Shown: positions 34,167 through 43,245 of the stretch, piece by piece
Numbering within the stretch: position 1 is the stretch's first letter
How the letters are laid out: every line of letters starts with the position of its first letter
Assembly (NCBI GenBank): GCA_025363755.1
Contig: JANYLQ010000061.1
Span: 57,499-121,498, forward strand
Direction of reading: 5' to 3'
Source of the DNA: Hyphomicrobiales bacterium
GTDB lineage: Bacteria; Pseudomonadota; Alphaproteobacteria; Rhizobiales; Aestuariivirgaceae
DNA length: 64,000 bases
Program-made: the position numbers and the translations under genes
The notes under the pieces: generated by a model
Database searches by the model: none
What the model was told of the DNA's origin: nothing
What the model saw: only the letters and a program-made list of their open reading frames with translations

Positions 34167-37085
34167 ATGTCATACAAACGAGTCATCTCCGTTCAGGGTG
34201 CAAGAGAGCACAATCTGAAAAATATCTCCGTCGATTTGCCGCGCGATAAGTTGATTGTGTTCACGGGCCTTTCGGGCTCTGGCAAATCTTCGCTGGCATT
34301 CGATACGATCTATGCCGAAGGGCAGCGCCGCTATGTGGAGTCGCTCTCGGCTTACGCACGGCAATTCTTGGAAATGATGCAGAAGCCGGATGTGGATCAG
34401 ATCGACGGCCTCTCGCCTGCGATTTCAATCGAACAAAAGACCACCAGCCGCAATCCGCGCTCAACCGTGGGCACGGTGACCGAGATTTATGACTATATGC
34501 GCTTGCTCTTTGCGCGCATCGGGGTTCCCTACTCGCCAGCAACTGGCCTGCCGATTGAAGCACAGACTGTGACGCAAATGGTCGACCGCACTTTGGCGCT
34601 GCCCGAGGGATCGCGGCTTTATCTGCTTGCTCCCGTAGTGCGGGGCCGCAAGGGCGAATATAAAAAGGAATTTGCTGATTTTCAGAAGAAGGGCTTTCAA
34701 CGTGTAAAAGTGGACGGCGTATTCTATGAGATCGACGCTGTTCCGACCCTCGATAAGAAATTTAAACACGACATTGATGTGGTGGTTGATCGTTTGGTCG
34801 TGAAGCCCGATCTCGCCACACGTTTGGCGGATAGTTTTGAAACTGCATTAAAACTAGCTGATGGTTTGGCCATTGCGGAATTTGCCGATAAGCCCCTGCC
34901 CCCATCGCAAACATCTGAAGACAGCGCCAACAAATCTAAAAACGAAACCCACGAGCGCGTGATCTTCTCGCAGCGTTTTGCGTGTCCGGTTTCTGGATTT
35001 ACCATTGATGAAATCGAACCGCGCATTTTCTCGTTCAACAATCCGTTCGGCGCTTGCCCCGCTTGTGATGGTTTGGGCACTGAGTTGAAATTTGAACCTG
35101 AGATGGTGGTGCCTGATGCGAATCTTTCCTTGCGTCAAGGTGCGATCGCCCCTTGGGCCAAGACGGGGGCCACGTCACCCTATTACACTCAGACCTTAGA
35201 GGCGCTGGCCAAACATTATAAATTCTCTATGACGACGCCGTGGAAAGACATTCCGAAAAAATCGCGTGATGTAATTTTAAACGGCACGGGTGAAGAAGAA
35301 GTGACCATCACTTATGATGACGGTTTGCGCTCTTATAAAACCAAGAAAGTGTTCGAAGGCGTGATCGGCAATATTGAACGGCGCTGGCGCGAGACGGATT
35401 CGGAATGGATGCGCGAGGAATTGGCGCAATATCAATCTGATCATCAATGCTCGGTGTGCAATGGTTACCGCCTGAAACCACAAACTCTGGCGATCAAGAT
35501 TGATAAGCTGCACATTGCACAAGTTTCCCTGTTCTCGATCCGCCAAGCCGACGCGTGGTTCCGCGAGCTCGAAGGCAAGCTGAAACCCAAGGATAAAGAA
35601 ATCGCCGCGCGCATTCTGAAAGAAATTCGTGAGCGTTTAAAATTCTTGGTTGATGTGGGCTTGGATTATCTATCCATGTCGCGCGTATCCGGCACATTAT
35701 CAGGTGGCGAAAGCCAACGCATCAGACTGGCCTCGCAGATTGGTTCTGGGCTCACTGGCGTTCTCTATGTGCTTGATGAACCTTCCATCGGTTTGCACCA
35801 GCGCGACAATGAACGCCTGCTCAAAACTCTCATTCATCTGCGCGACATTGGCAACACGGTAATCGTGGTGGAACATGATGAAGACGCAATCATGCAGGCT
35901 GATTATGTTCTCGACATTGGCCCCGGTGCGGGAGTGAATGGCGGGCGCATTGTGGCGCAAGGAACCCCTGCTGAGGTGATGGCCAATCCCGAAAGCTTGA
36001 CCGGGCAATATCTCACAGGCTTTCAACAAGTGCCCATCCCTGCCACACGCCGAAAATGGGAAAAGGGCCGTAGCATTCGCGTGAAAAATGCGCGTGCCAA
36101 TAATCTTAAAAATGTGGATGCGGAAATTCCGCTGGGTGTGTTCACCTGCGTGACAGGCGTTTCGGGCGGCGGCAAATCTACGCTGGTGGTCGATACGATC
36201 TACCGTGCGCTGGCCCGAAAACTGATGGGATCGCGTGAGCCGCCACTCGCACATGATGATATCAAGGGCGTTGAACATCTCGATAAGATTATCGAGATCG
36301 ATCAATCTGCCATCGGCCGAACGCCGCGCTCCAACCCCGCCACTTATACGGGCGCATTTACATTCATCCGCGATTGGTTTTCGGGCCTGCCGGAAGCCAA
36401 GGCGCGCGGCTATGGGCCGGGGCGCTTTTCATTCAATGTGAAAGGTGGACGCTGCGAAACCTGTCAGGGTGATGGGCTCATTAAAATTGAAATGCATTTT
36501 TTGCCGGATGTTTACGTGACCTGCGATGAATGCCATGGCAAGCGCTATAATCGTGAAACGCTGGAGATCAAGTTCAAGGATAAATCAATCTCCGATGTGC
36601 TCGATATGACGGTCGCCGAAGCCGCAGACTTCTTCCGCGCCGTGCCTTCAGTGCGCGATAAAATGACCACGTTGGAACGCGTCGGCCTTGGGTATATCAA
36701 GGTGGGCCAACAGGCGACAACCTTATCGGGCGGTGAAGCGCAACGCGTGAAACTGGCCAAAGAGCTCGCCAAACGCGCCACAGGCCGCACGCTCTATTTG
36801 CTCGATGAACCAACCACAGGCCTGCATTTCCATGATGTGCGGAAGTTGCTCGAAGTGCTCCACGAACTGGTCGACCAAGGCAACTCCATGGTGGTGATCG
36901 AGCATAATTTAGAAGTGATCAAAACCGCCGACTGGGTGATCGACTTAGGGCCAGAAGGCGGCGACGGCGGCGGCGAGATCGTGGCTATTGGGACGCCGGA
37001 AGATGTGGCCAAGGAGAAGCGCAGTTACACCGGGCAGTATTTGAGAGACGTGCTGAAGCGGCCAAGGAAAGAGGCGGCGGAGTGA
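34167..37085 (+). CDS. uvrA: UvrA, excinuclease ABC subunit A
   Basis: UvrA finds bulky DNA lesions and loads UvrB. The 972-residue protein has two ABC ATPase modules: Walker [13 protein letters not shown] near 31-42 and [10 protein letters not shown] in the second; signatures [15 protein letters not shown] and [15 protein letters not shown]; and Walker [11 protein letters not shown] and [10 protein letters not shown]. Zinc-finger cysteines are visible as [20 protein letters not shown] and [18 protein letters not shown]. Length is normal and the gene is intact. Its last 123 nt are repeated, diverged, at 37616-37738. Its stop overlaps the GTG start of the next gene. Confidence 0.97.
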   Translation: MSYKRVISVQGAREHNLKNISVDLPRDKLIVFTGLSGSGKSSLAFDTIYAEGQRRYVESLSAYARQFLEMMQKPDVDQIDGLSPAISIEQKTTSRNPRSTVGTVTEIYDYMRLLFARIGVPYSPATGLPIEAQTVTQMVDRTLALPEGSRLYLLAPVVRGRKGEYKKEFADFQKKGFQRVKVDGVFYEIDAVPTLDKKFKHDIDVVVDRLVVKPDLATRLADSFETALKLADGLAIAEFADKPLPPSQTSEDSANKSKNETHERVIFSQRFACPVSGFTIDEIEPRIFSFNNPFGACPACDGLGTELKFEPEMVVPDANLSLRQGAIAPWAKTGATSPYYTQTLEALAKHYKFSMTTPWKDIPKKSRDVILNGTGEEEVTITYDDGLRSYKTKKVFEGVIGNIERRWRETDSEWMREELAQYQSDHQCSVCNGYRLKPQTLAIKIDKLHIAQVSLFSIRQADAWFRELEGKLKPKDKEIAARILKEIRERLKFLVDVGLDYLSMSRVSGTLSGGESQRIRLASQIGSGLTGVLYVLDEPSIGLHQRDNERLLKTLIHLRDIGNTVIVVEHDEDAIMQADYVLDIGPGAGVNGGRIVAQGTPAEVMANPESLTGQYLTGFQQVPIPATRRKWEKGRSIRVKNARANNLKNVDAEIPLGVFTCVTGVSGGGKSTLVVDTIYRALARKLMGSREPPLAHDDIKGVEHLDKIIEIDQSAIGRTPRSNPATYTGAFTFIRDWFSGLPEAKARGYGPGRFSFNVKGGRCETCQGDGLIKIEMHFLPDVYVTCDECHGKRYNRETLEIKFKDKSISDVLDMTVAEAADFFRAVPSVRDKMTTLERVGLGYIKVGQQATTLSGGEAQRVKLAKELAKRATGRTLYLLDEPTTGLHFHDVRKLLEVLHELVDQGNSMVVIEHNLEVIKTADWVIDLGPEGGDGGGEIVAIGTPEDVAKEKRSYTGQYLRDVLKRPRKEAAE
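36963..37085 (+). repeat. Left copy of the uvrA 3'-end direct repeat
   Basis: The final 123 nt of uvrA. The segment aligns without gaps to 37616-37738 with about 107 of 123 positions identical by my count; most differences are at third codon positions. Confidence 0.85.
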
Positions 37086-37405
37086 GTGAGACGTTTCAAA
37101 TTATCAAAGGTTTAGTGCAGGCGGGCAAGTTCCGCATTTCACAACATGGTGATGAGGAAATGCGCGAAGACGGCATTTCACTTACTGCACTTTTGGGGTC
37201 TATCAAATACGCCACTGTAATTGAAGACTATCCAGATGCATGGAAAGGCCCAACGGTTCTGCTCCTACAGGAATTTGATGGAACAAGATTTCATGCTATA
37301 TGGGGCCTGAGCAAAGCGTCACCAGATATTGCGTCTCTGGTGACGGCTTATGTGCCCGACCCGAAGAAATGGAATTCCGATTTTACAACGAGATCGAAAA
37401 CATGA
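37082..37405 (+). CDS. DUF4258 protein, toxin-like
   Basis: A 107-residue protein with the DUF4258 pattern: [17 protein letters not shown] near the N terminus, then [14 protein letters not shown] and the beta strands [21 protein letters not shown]. The family has an RNase-toxin-like fold and is usually encoded with a small partner in two-gene modules. It starts at GTG 37082 inside the uvrA stop (GTGA), so its translation rides on uvrA, and it overlaps the next gene by ATGA. Together with its partner it lies between two copies of the uvrA 3' end. Toxicity is inferred, not shown. Confidence 0.8.
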   Translation: MSETFQIIKGLVQAGKFRISQHGDEEMREDGISLTALLGSIKYATVIEDYPDAWKGPTVLLLQEFDGTRFHAIWGLSKASPDIASLVTAYVPDPKKWNSDFTTRSKT

Positions 37406-37617
37406 ACCATATTATTACAAAGACCTTCCGTGAAGGCAACCTGATGGCCGAAGTGAAAGTCGAGCTCATTCCAGATGATGGCGCTTGGGGACCATATATT
37501 TCCGCTGCCGATGCGTTGAAGTTAGAACGAGTGCGCTTGGCACTTAAAACGGGCGATAAAGAACTAGCAGCAAAAGAAGCGACGGTTTTTGAAGTTTCAC
37601 GTTTTGCTGCTGAGTGA
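37402..37617 (+). CDS. Small partner of the DUF4258 protein, antitoxin-like
   Basis: A 71-residue acidic protein with TFREGNLMAEVKVELIPDDG, WGPYISAADALKLERVRLAL and a C-terminal helix KELAAKEATVFEV. This pattern is common in small bacterial proteins paired with DUF4258. It lacks the zinc finger of YgiT-type antitoxins. Its ATG overlaps the stop of the toxin-like gene, and its stop touches the second uvrA-like repeat. Antitoxin role is inference from the pairing. Confidence 0.75.
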   Translation: MNHIITKTFREGNLMAEVKVELIPDDGAWGPYISAADALKLERVRLALKTGDKELAAKEATVFEVSRFAAE

Positions 37618-37738
37618 CGGCGGCGGGGAGATTGTGGCCGTGGGCACGCCGGAGAATTTGGCCAAGGAGAAGCGCAGTTATACGGGGCAGTATTTGAAGG
37701 ACGTACTGAAGCGGCCAAGGAAAGAGGCGGCGGAGTAG
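37616..37738 (+). pseudogene. Orphan copy of the uvrA 3' end
   Basis: Translates in frame to a 40-residue match of the UvrA C terminus ([19 protein letters not shown] and RPRKEAAE, ending in TAG), with only five replacements against the intact gene. It has no start codon or upstream uvrA sequence. It is best read as the displaced end of an older or foreign uvrA allele left when the two-gene cassette was acquired. Confidence 0.85.
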
Positions 37739-37791
37739 TCAAACGTCTGATCGAACCCAAAGCTGGATGAAGCTAAGAGGCGAAGGCAAAC

Positions 37792-37817
37792 TTCGTTGAA
37801 ATTAACGAAATTTTTTT
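37792..37817 (+). terminator. Terminator after the uvrA cassette
   Basis: TTCGTT-N6-AACGAA stem followed by A and seven T. The stem is A/T-rich but perfect. It lies 53 nt after the orphan uvrA tail and probably once ended uvrA transcription directly. Confidence 0.7.
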
Positions 37818-37868
37818 GTGTTTATGTAACAACCATCATTCGGTGTTTTCAACGAGTCGAGGTTTGAA

Positions 37869-38369
37869 ATGAAATTACGTAAGTCTTTGGTACAACTGGC
37901 GCTGTTTTCGGTAGTTCTTTTGCAAAGCGGTAGTTTGGTCTTTGCGGAAGGAGAAGGCGGCGAAGCTACCTTGGAATCTTACCATTCTGTCGAATCCGAC
38001 TGGAATCATGTTGCTTTGACTGTTGTTCCTATGAAAATTGATGGGAATTACAGTAACGCAAATCACCGAAAGTCCGTGTTGGTTCCTTCTGGCCGTCACG
38101 TGGTTGGCTTGGATATCAGCTTTGCAGTCCAGTATGGACTTACATATCGCCAATATAAGGACACGATTGATTTCCGCGGGACATTTAAGTCGGGCCACCA
38201 TTATGTCGCTACTGGCCGGCAAAATGGAGGTGCTATGGAGGTCTGGGTTGCAGATTCGGAAACACAGAAATTCGCTTCAAAAGTGCTGTCGATCTATATT
38301 GGCAAATGCACAGGAATAACGATTTTTAGTTGTCCAGAGCCTGTATTGAGTATTAAATCGTCACTATAG
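37869..38369 (+). CDS. Secreted protein of unknown function
   Basis: An unrecognised 166-residue product with a signal peptide (LRKSLVQLALFSVVLLQSGSLVFA). The mature part is beta-rich, with VALTVVPMKIDGNY, VLVPSGRHVVGLDISFAVQYG, FKSGHHYVATGRQNG and two cysteines (GKCTGITIFSCPE) near the C terminus. The first part recalls small lipoprotein-like PEGA or surface-adhesin folds (strand, glycine, PSGRH), but this is weak. It lies in the disturbed region between the uvrA cassette and the GATTACGG repeats. Confidence 0.6.
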   Translation: MKLRKSLVQLALFSVVLLQSGSLVFAEGEGGEATLESYHSVESDWNHVALTVVPMKIDGNYSNANHRKSVLVPSGRHVVGLDISFAVQYGLTYRQYKDTIDFRGTFKSGHHYVATGRQNGGAMEVWVADSETQKFASKVLSIYIGKCTGITIFSCPEPVLSIKSSL

Positions 38370-38370
38370 G

Positions 38371-38570
38371 GATTACGGCGGTACCCATGGTGATTACGGT
38401 GATGTTGATTACGGCGATTGATTACGGTGATGTGGTGGACGGCGCCCGCTAGCGGCATCTGATGTGCCATGATGGTTCCGTTTAATTGAGTCCCACCAGA
38501 GGAGCCATCCACCATGACGAAGATTATCACACACGATACAAACAGCAAGATTGATTACGGATTACGGTGA
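38371..38570. repeat. Cluster of GATTACGG repeats
   Basis: Six copies of GATTACGG at 38371, 38392, 38407, 38420, 38553 and 38560, several extended to GATTACGGTGATG. The spacing is irregular. The block also holds a palindrome CCGCTAGCGG and an inverted repeat TGGTGGACGG/CCATCCACCA. It follows directly on the stop of the secreted protein. Confidence 0.6.
38514..38570 (+). other. Truncated reading frame interrupted by GATTACGG repeats
   Basis: An ATG with GAGGAG upstream opens an 18-codon frame (MTKIITHDTNSKIDYG) that runs into two GATTACGG copies and stops. It looks like the 5' end of a gene, perhaps a transposase, whose remainder is lost. The source gene was not recognised. Confidence 0.3.
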
Positions 38571-38602
38571 CACCCCACTTTACTACGCAGACATCCACTA
38601 AA

Positions 38603-38687
38603 CGTCATCCCGTCGAAGGGCGGGATCCAACTTTGCTCCGCTCTACAGATTCAAGAAAGCTGGACCCCTGCCTTCGCAGTGGTGACG
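38603..38687. repeat. Intergenic palindromic repeat, diverged copy
   Basis: An 85-bp element opening CGTCATCCCGTCGAAGGGCGG and closing with CTTCGCAGTGGTGACG. It has the same ends as the copies at 28662 and 31764, but the middle differs. Confidence 0.6.
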
Positions 38688-38700
38688 GCAAGTAGGGGGA

Positions 38701-38868
38701 TCAAGGTTTGCTCTTTTGAAAGCTGATAACTTCAGGCAAGTTTGACAGAGCCACCAAACGCGCGATGGGTGTTTTACGCCGCGTGATTATAATCTCTTCT
38801 CCCGCGGCGGCGCGTATCAACAAATCTTCCATTTGCGCCTGCGCTTGGGTGAGATTGAAACTAGCCAT
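38701..38868 (-). CDS. Orphan Phd/YefM-type antitoxin
   Basis: A 55-residue protein, MASFNLTQAQAQMEDLLIRA then AGEEIIITRRKTPIARLVAL. This is the Phd fold signature: a helix that sets up DNA binding, then E-x-I-I-I-TRR-x-x-P-I-A-R-L. Such antitoxins bind DNA and neutralise a partner toxin. No toxin gene is found on the same strand downstream; a palindromic repeat begins 14 nt beyond the stop. The partner was probably lost. Confidence 0.75.
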   Translation of the reverse strand: MASFNLTQAQAQMEDLLIRAAAGEEIIITRRKTPIARLVALSNLPEVISFQKSKP

Positions 38869-38911
38869 GAGTAGATTGTAAAGAAATTTTGCGCTTTGAC
38901 AACGCTATCTT

Positions 38912-39112
38912 TCACTTCACCCTCCTCGAAACCAAAACCCCAACAGCCCCCGCCACAGCCACCATCGCACCGCGCCAAATCCATGGGGTTTGGTCGATCA
39001 TGAAACTGTCTGCGGGATAACGGATGATGCCGGCGCCCTGACCCATCCAGATCAGGCCCGCCAAAGTTGCGAGTGTGCCAATCACCAGAAGTCCTAGTTT
39101 TATAATTTTCAT
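38912..39112 (-). CDS. Small two-helix membrane protein
   Basis: A 66-residue protein with two membrane segments (about 4-22 and 45-60) around the loop MGQGAGIIRYPADSFMIDQTPW. Proteins with this loop are common in proteobacteria and uncharacterised. The ATG at 39112 is preferred over an upstream TTG. It lies just downstream of the DUF72 gene on the same strand. Confidence 0.7.
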   Translation of the reverse strand: MKIIKLGLLVIGTLATLAGLIWMGQGAGIIRYPADSFMIDQTPWIWRGAMVAVAGAVGVLVSRRVK

Positions 39113-39149
39113 TGACTCATCTTTCAATTTGTCTGTCGCACAGATGGCC

Positions 39150-39935
39150 TCAGCTCAGTAGCTTGATCATCGCCTCCGCCGCAGCGGGATTTCGCTCCTT
39201 GGCTCCGGCAATGAAATAGACAAACACATCGCGGGGCTTTTTGGGTGCAGATTCAGCGGCGATGCGTAGAAGCTCATTCGGTTCCTCGCCTTGCTCCCAT
39301 GCTTTCGCCAGTTTCGTCCATCGCTGCAATGCTTCAGCACTGTAACCTGTCTCAATCTCGGCCTGCGCATTTTGCAAGCGCAGATATAAAAAGTCCGATG
39401 TCACATCAGCCAAAAGAGGATATTTCATACTTTCTGCCAAAACCACAGCCACATTTGCTGCGCGGACTTGGGTCACAAATTCGGCGCAGAGGAATGTCTC
39501 ATGCCGCACCTCCAACACATGGCGAAGCTTCACCCCATCATAATCCCGTGGGAGCAGCGTCAGAAAACCAGATATGTCAGCAGGATCATATTTCTTGGTA
39601 TGACCAAATTGCCAGAGGATGGGGCCGAGCTTGGATTTAAGTTCGCTTACGCCGCTTTCAAAAAACTTGGCCATTGATGGCCCAGCCTCGGCCAGCACGC
39701 GGCGGTTCACAGCAAAGCGCGGGGCCTTCAACGAAAACATAAAATCATCCGGCGTTTCCTCGGCCCATTTGCGAAATGTCGGCGGCTTGAAGGTGCTATA
39801 AAACGTGCCGTTTACTTCAATGGACGTCACACGCCTACTGGCGTGAAACAGCTCTTTGGAATGCGTTAGTTTCTCAGGGTAAAACAGCCCGCGCCATGGC
39901 TCATAAGTCCAACCACCAATGCCCACTCGGATCAT
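39150..39935 (-). CDS. DUF72 family protein (TIM-barrel fold)
   Basis: A 261-residue cytoplasmic protein with the DUF72 hallmarks: VGIGGWTYEPWRGLFYPE at the N terminus, EVNGTFYS, FSLKAPRFAVNRR, LGPILWQFG and the later RHETFLCAEFV. The fold is a TIM-like barrel and the function is unknown. The ATG at 39935 has GAGGAG 8 nt upstream, which decides it against a longer frame. Confidence 0.92.
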   Translation of the reverse strand: MIRVGIGGWTYEPWRGLFYPEKLTHSKELFHASRRVTSIEVNGTFYSTFKPPTFRKWAEETPDDFMFSLKAPRFAVNRRVLAEAGPSMAKFFESGVSELKSKLGPILWQFGHTKKYDPADISGFLTLLPRDYDGVKLRHVLEVRHETFLCAEFVTQVRAANVAVVLAESMKYPLLADVTSDFLYLRLQNAQAEIETGYSAEALQRWTKLAKAWEQGEEPNELLRIAAESAPKKPRDVFVYFIAGAKERNPAAAEAMIKLLS

Positions 39936-40076
39936 CCGTCTCTCCTCTTTTATCAAGAACAAAGATTGCACGGGGCAGAACTCTGCACAATAAAACATTA
40001 TGTAATAGTTCTTGTTACAGATGCGAATCTGTGCTATTCGTAGCGCTCACATTAACCAAAACTTAGGAAATTTAAT

Positions 40077-40478
40077 ATGCTCTACGGTGTTATTCCCGCT
40101 TCTTATTCTGGCCACTTGCGCGCGGCTTTGCGCGTTATGACTGGTTTACTGTTTCTCGAACACGGCTTGACCAAGCTCATTCATTGGCCAGCCACCGATT
40201 ATTTCCCCGTTGGCCAACCATTGCCAACTTTGATGTTGGTTGCCGGCATTATTGAAATGGTGGGTGGCGCATTGTTCGCAGCGGGTGCTTTCACACGTCT
40301 GACAGCGTTCGTTCTCGCAGGTATGATGGCAGTGGCTTATTTTATGGCACACATGCCTTCAAGCTTCTTCCCAGTCCAAAATGGTGGCGATGCTGCTGTT
40401 CTGTTCTGCTTCATCTTCTTGTACTTCGCTGCAACGGGCGCCGGCCCATACAGCGTTGATGAAAATCGCAACAAATAA
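40077..40478 (+). CDS. DoxX family membrane protein
   Basis: A 133-residue four-helix inner-membrane protein with LRVMTGLLFLEHGLTKLIHW, LMLVAGIIEMVGGALFAAG, and AFVLAGMMAVAYFMAHMP. These are the DoxX/DoxD family positions (LR..G..F..HG..K and GxxE). Family members are linked to redox and stress responses. AGGAA precedes the start. A clean terminator follows. Confidence 0.9.
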   Translation: MLYGVIPASYSGHLRAALRVMTGLLFLEHGLTKLIHWPATDYFPVGQPLPTLMLVAGIIEMVGGALFAAGAFTRLTAFVLAGMMAVAYFMAHMPSSFFPVQNGGDAAVLFCFIFLYFAATGAGPYSVDENRNK

Positions 40479-40499
40479 CGATACCCTGCAAACTCATAA

Positions 40500-40524
40500 G
40501 GCCGAAATTCGTTTCGGTCTTTTT
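40500..40524 (+). terminator. Terminator between doxX-like gene and rarA (probably bidirectional)
   Basis: GGCCGAAA-TTCG-TTTCGGTC, a stem with a TTCG tetraloop, followed by TTTTT. It overlaps the rarA stop codon at 40523-40525, and A-runs on the other side allow it to act on rarA too. Confidence 0.85.
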
Positions 40525-41830
40525 ATTGGCGCTCGCCCCGCAGCTTTGCCCAATACTCCAACCTCTTCTTCACTTCGCGTTCAAAGCCGCGCTCAACAGG
40601 TTGATAAAATTCTTGGCGGCCAAGTGAATCGGGGAAATAGTTTTGCCCTGAGAAGGCTTCGGGCTGGTCATGATCATATTGATAGCCCGAGCCGTATTCT
40701 TGTTCTTTCATCAATTTGGTAGGCGCGTTAAGAATAATTTTTGGTGGGGCAACAGAGCCCGATTCTTTCGCTGCGTTCATTGCAGCTTTGAAAGCCGTGT
40801 AGAGCGCGTTTGATTTGGGCGCGGTGGCCAAATAAACTGTGGCTTGGGCCAATGCCAGTTCACCTTCAGGTGAACCTAGAAAATCATAAACATCCTTGGC
40901 CGCCAGCGCTTGCTTGACCGCCTCAGGATCAGCCAACCCCACATCTTCGTTGGCCATGCGCACCAGACGACGCGCAATAAACAGCGGATCTTCGCCTGCA
41001 ATGAGCATCCGCGCCAAATAATAGAGCGCTGCATCAGGATCAGAACCGCGCACTGATTTATGGAGAGCCGAAACAAGATTGTAATGGCCATCGGCAGCTT
41101 TGTCATAAAGCGGCAAACGCTTGGAAACAGCTTTGCTTAAGGCTTCTGAGTTTAGGGCAACGGCGCCCTCTGGTACCGAAGCAAAAATTTCCTCGACCAG
41201 ATTAAGAAAATACCGGCCATCACCATCGGCCAATGACAGCAATGAAGCACGCGCATCTGTGTCCAGAGGCAAGGGGCGCTTTTCAAACATCTCGGCCCGT
41301 CCGATCAACGCCCCCAGTGCTTTTTCATCTAACCGATTGAGCACCAAGACCTGCGCACGCGAAAGCAGAGCACCATTTAATTCGAAAGACGGATTTTCGG
41401 TTGTAGCTCCTACCAGCGTGATCATGCCATTTTCGACATAAGGCAAAAATGAATCTTGTTGAGATTTATTGAAGCGGTGAATCTCATCTACAAAAAGTAA
41501 AGTGCTGCGCCCCTGCTCTCTCCGCATCCGAGCTTGTTCGAAAGCTTTTTTGAGATCAGCAACGCCAGAAAATATTGCTGACATTTGCTCGAATACCAAA
41601 CCGGTTTCACCGGCGAGTAACCGCGCGATTGTGGTCTTGCCTGTGCCGGGCGGGCCCCAAAGTATAATTGAAGGAATGCGGCCTGATGCTAACATGCGTG
41701 TTAGCGTTCCATCTTCGCCAACAAGGTGATCTTGCCCCACCACGTCTGAAAGCTTTGCAGGCCGCAGCTTATCGGCCAGAGGTCTTGGCCCTTGTTTGGT
41801 TATGCCCGCGGCTTCAAAGAGCGATGACAT
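40523..41830 (-). CDS. rarA: RarA (MgsA), replication-associated recombination AAA ATPase
   Basis: RarA acts at stalled replication forks. The 435-residue protein has LADKLRPAKLSDVVGQDHLVG, Walker A GPPGTGKTTIARLL, Walker B LLFVDEIHRFNK, sensor 1 GATTENPSFELN and the C-terminal tetramer region with PKIILNAPTKLMKEQEYG. The ATG at 41830 overlaps the degP stop (TAATG). It is the last gene of lrp-degP-rarA on the minus strand. Confidence 0.95.
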   Translation of the reverse strand: MSSLFEAAGITKQGPRPLADKLRPAKLSDVVGQDHLVGEDGTLTRMLASGRIPSIILWGPPGTGKTTIARLLAGETGLVFEQMSAIFSGVADLKKAFEQARMRREQGRSTLLFVDEIHRFNKSQQDSFLPYVENGMITLVGATTENPSFELNGALLSRAQVLVLNRLDEKALGALIGRAEMFEKRPLPLDTDARASLLSLADGDGRYFLNLVEEIFASVPEGAVALNSEALSKAVSKRLPLYDKAADGHYNLVSALHKSVRGSDPDAALYYLARMLIAGEDPLFIARRLVRMANEDVGLADPEAVKQALAAKDVYDFLGSPEGELALAQATVYLATAPKSNALYTAFKAAMNAAKESGSVAPPKIILNAPTKLMKEQEYGSGYQYDHDQPEAFSGQNYFPDSLGRQEFYQPVERGFEREVKKRLEYWAKLRGERQ

Positions 41831-43233
41831 TACCCCAGCCGCAGAAAGGCTTTTCGCCCGCCGCGCATCAGACCGATGCTCCACCGATTAGTGGCCTGTG
41901 ACAACACGTTTCGCAGGCTTTCGACATTATCGATCTTCTGGCCATTCACATCGGTAATCACATCTCCCTTGCGGAAGAACTGTTGAGCTGGGCCAGCGTT
42001 GACCTCCAGTGCCACAACGCCAGTCGCATCGGCCGACAATCCCACTTCATCTGCAACTGCGGGCGAGAGATTAGCCACCACCAATCCAGCCATCGGCGTG
42101 CGACCTGTGATGCTTGTTTCATTACGTCCGACGGTTTCCGGCGCTGCAATCAAACGAATGCTTGTCTGCCGCGTAGCCGGACCACGGCGGTATTCGATCA
42201 ATTTGCGTTCGCCAATTTTTGATGTGGCAATAAGATATGAAAACTCTTGTGCGTTGTCGATCAATTTGCCATCCAAAGCTATAACGACATCGCCGCGTTG
42301 AAGGCCAGCAACAGTGAGTGGGCTTTGAGGATGCAGATCAACGATCAATGCACCTTCAGGCCGAGCAAAGCCCAGCGTATCTGCAATGTCCTGGCTGACA
42401 TCTTGGAACCCTCCACCCATCCAAGGCCGCACAATTTTATCGCCTGTTTCAGCACCTTGAATAACGGTTTTGACCATGTTGGACGGAATAGAAAAACCGA
42501 TGCCAACCGAGCCACCTGATTTTGAAACGATAGCCGTGTTGATGCCAATCAAATCACCATGCATGTTCACAAGTGCGCCACCAGAATTACCGGGGTTAAT
42601 GGCGGCGTCTGTTTGAATGAAAAACTGATAGTTGGAAGCGCCAACACGGGTGCGTGCCAAAGCTGAAACGATGCCGCTTGTTACGGTCTGACCAACGCCA
42701 AAAGGATCACCGATAGCCAGAACGAGGTCACCCACTTCGAGATCATCTGAATTACCAAGGTTAAGCGATGGTAAGGCTTCCTGGTTGACCTCGATTTTGA
42801 GGATGGCCAAATCAGTGCGCTCGTCAGTCAAAATAATTTTGGCTGGGAACTCGCGCTTATCAGCAAGTGCAACACGAATATCGGTGGCATTTTTTATCAC
42901 ATGATTGTTGGTGACGATGATGCCTGTTGGATCAACAATCACGCCTGATCCCAAGGAATTTGCAACGCGTTCGCGTGGTGGCCCATAGCCATTGTTGCCC
43001 AAGCCAAAGAGTTGGCGGAAAATAGGATCGTCAAATGGTCCGCCCTGAGATTCCTGCTGACGTTCAATCGTTTTGGCGTAAACGTTGACAACTGCAGGGG
43101 CCGTGCGCTTGACCAAGGGCGCAAATGACATGGTGATCTCTTCGCGGCCGCGTGGGACGAAGCGCTGGTCGGCCTGTGCGGCTTGCACTCCCAGCAACAA
43201 AACTAATCCAATAGCTAATACCAAACGCTTCAT
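41830..43233 (-). CDS. degP: Do-like periplasmic serine protease/chaperone (DegP/DegQ)
   Basis: A 467-residue periplasmic protein with a signal peptide ending in VQAAQA. The catalytic triad is His111 (TNNHV), Asp141 (RTDLA) and Ser217 (GNSGGA). Two PDZ domains follow (about 265-350 and 370-460). It degrades or refolds misfolded envelope proteins. It follows lrp by 12 bp and overlaps rarA by 1 nt, so the three are probably one operon. Whether it is DegP or DegQ cannot be told from sequence alone. Confidence 0.93.
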   Translation of the reverse strand: MKRLVLAIGLVLLLGVQAAQADQRFVPRGREEITMSFAPLVKRTAPAVVNVYAKTIERQQESQGGPFDDPIFRQLFGLGNNGYGPPRERVANSLGSGVIVDPTGIIVTNNHVIKNATDIRVALADKREFPAKIILTDERTDLAILKIEVNQEALPSLNLGNSDDLEVGDLVLAIGDPFGVGQTVTSGIVSALARTRVGASNYQFFIQTDAAINPGNSGGALVNMHGDLIGINTAIVSKSGGSVGIGFSIPSNMVKTVIQGAETGDKIVRPWMGGGFQDVSQDIADTLGFARPEGALIVDLHPQSPLTVAGLQRGDVVIALDGKLIDNAQEFSYLIATSKIGERKLIEYRRGPATRQTSIRLIAAPETVGRNETSITGRTPMAGLVVANLSPAVADEVGLSADATGVVALEVNAGPAQQFFRKGDVITDVNGQKIDNVESLRNVLSQATNRWSIGLMRGGRKAFLRLG

Positions 43234-43245
43234 TTTCGAATCACC

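Noticed and set aside
37616..37738. Frameshifted or split uvrA
   Set aside because: The upstream uvrA is full length with a normal C terminus; the second copy is a duplicate tail, not the missing end.
38371..38570. CRISPR array
   Set aside because: Repeat unit is only 8 nt and spacing is irregular (21, 15, 13, 133 and 7 nt); no cas genes nearby.
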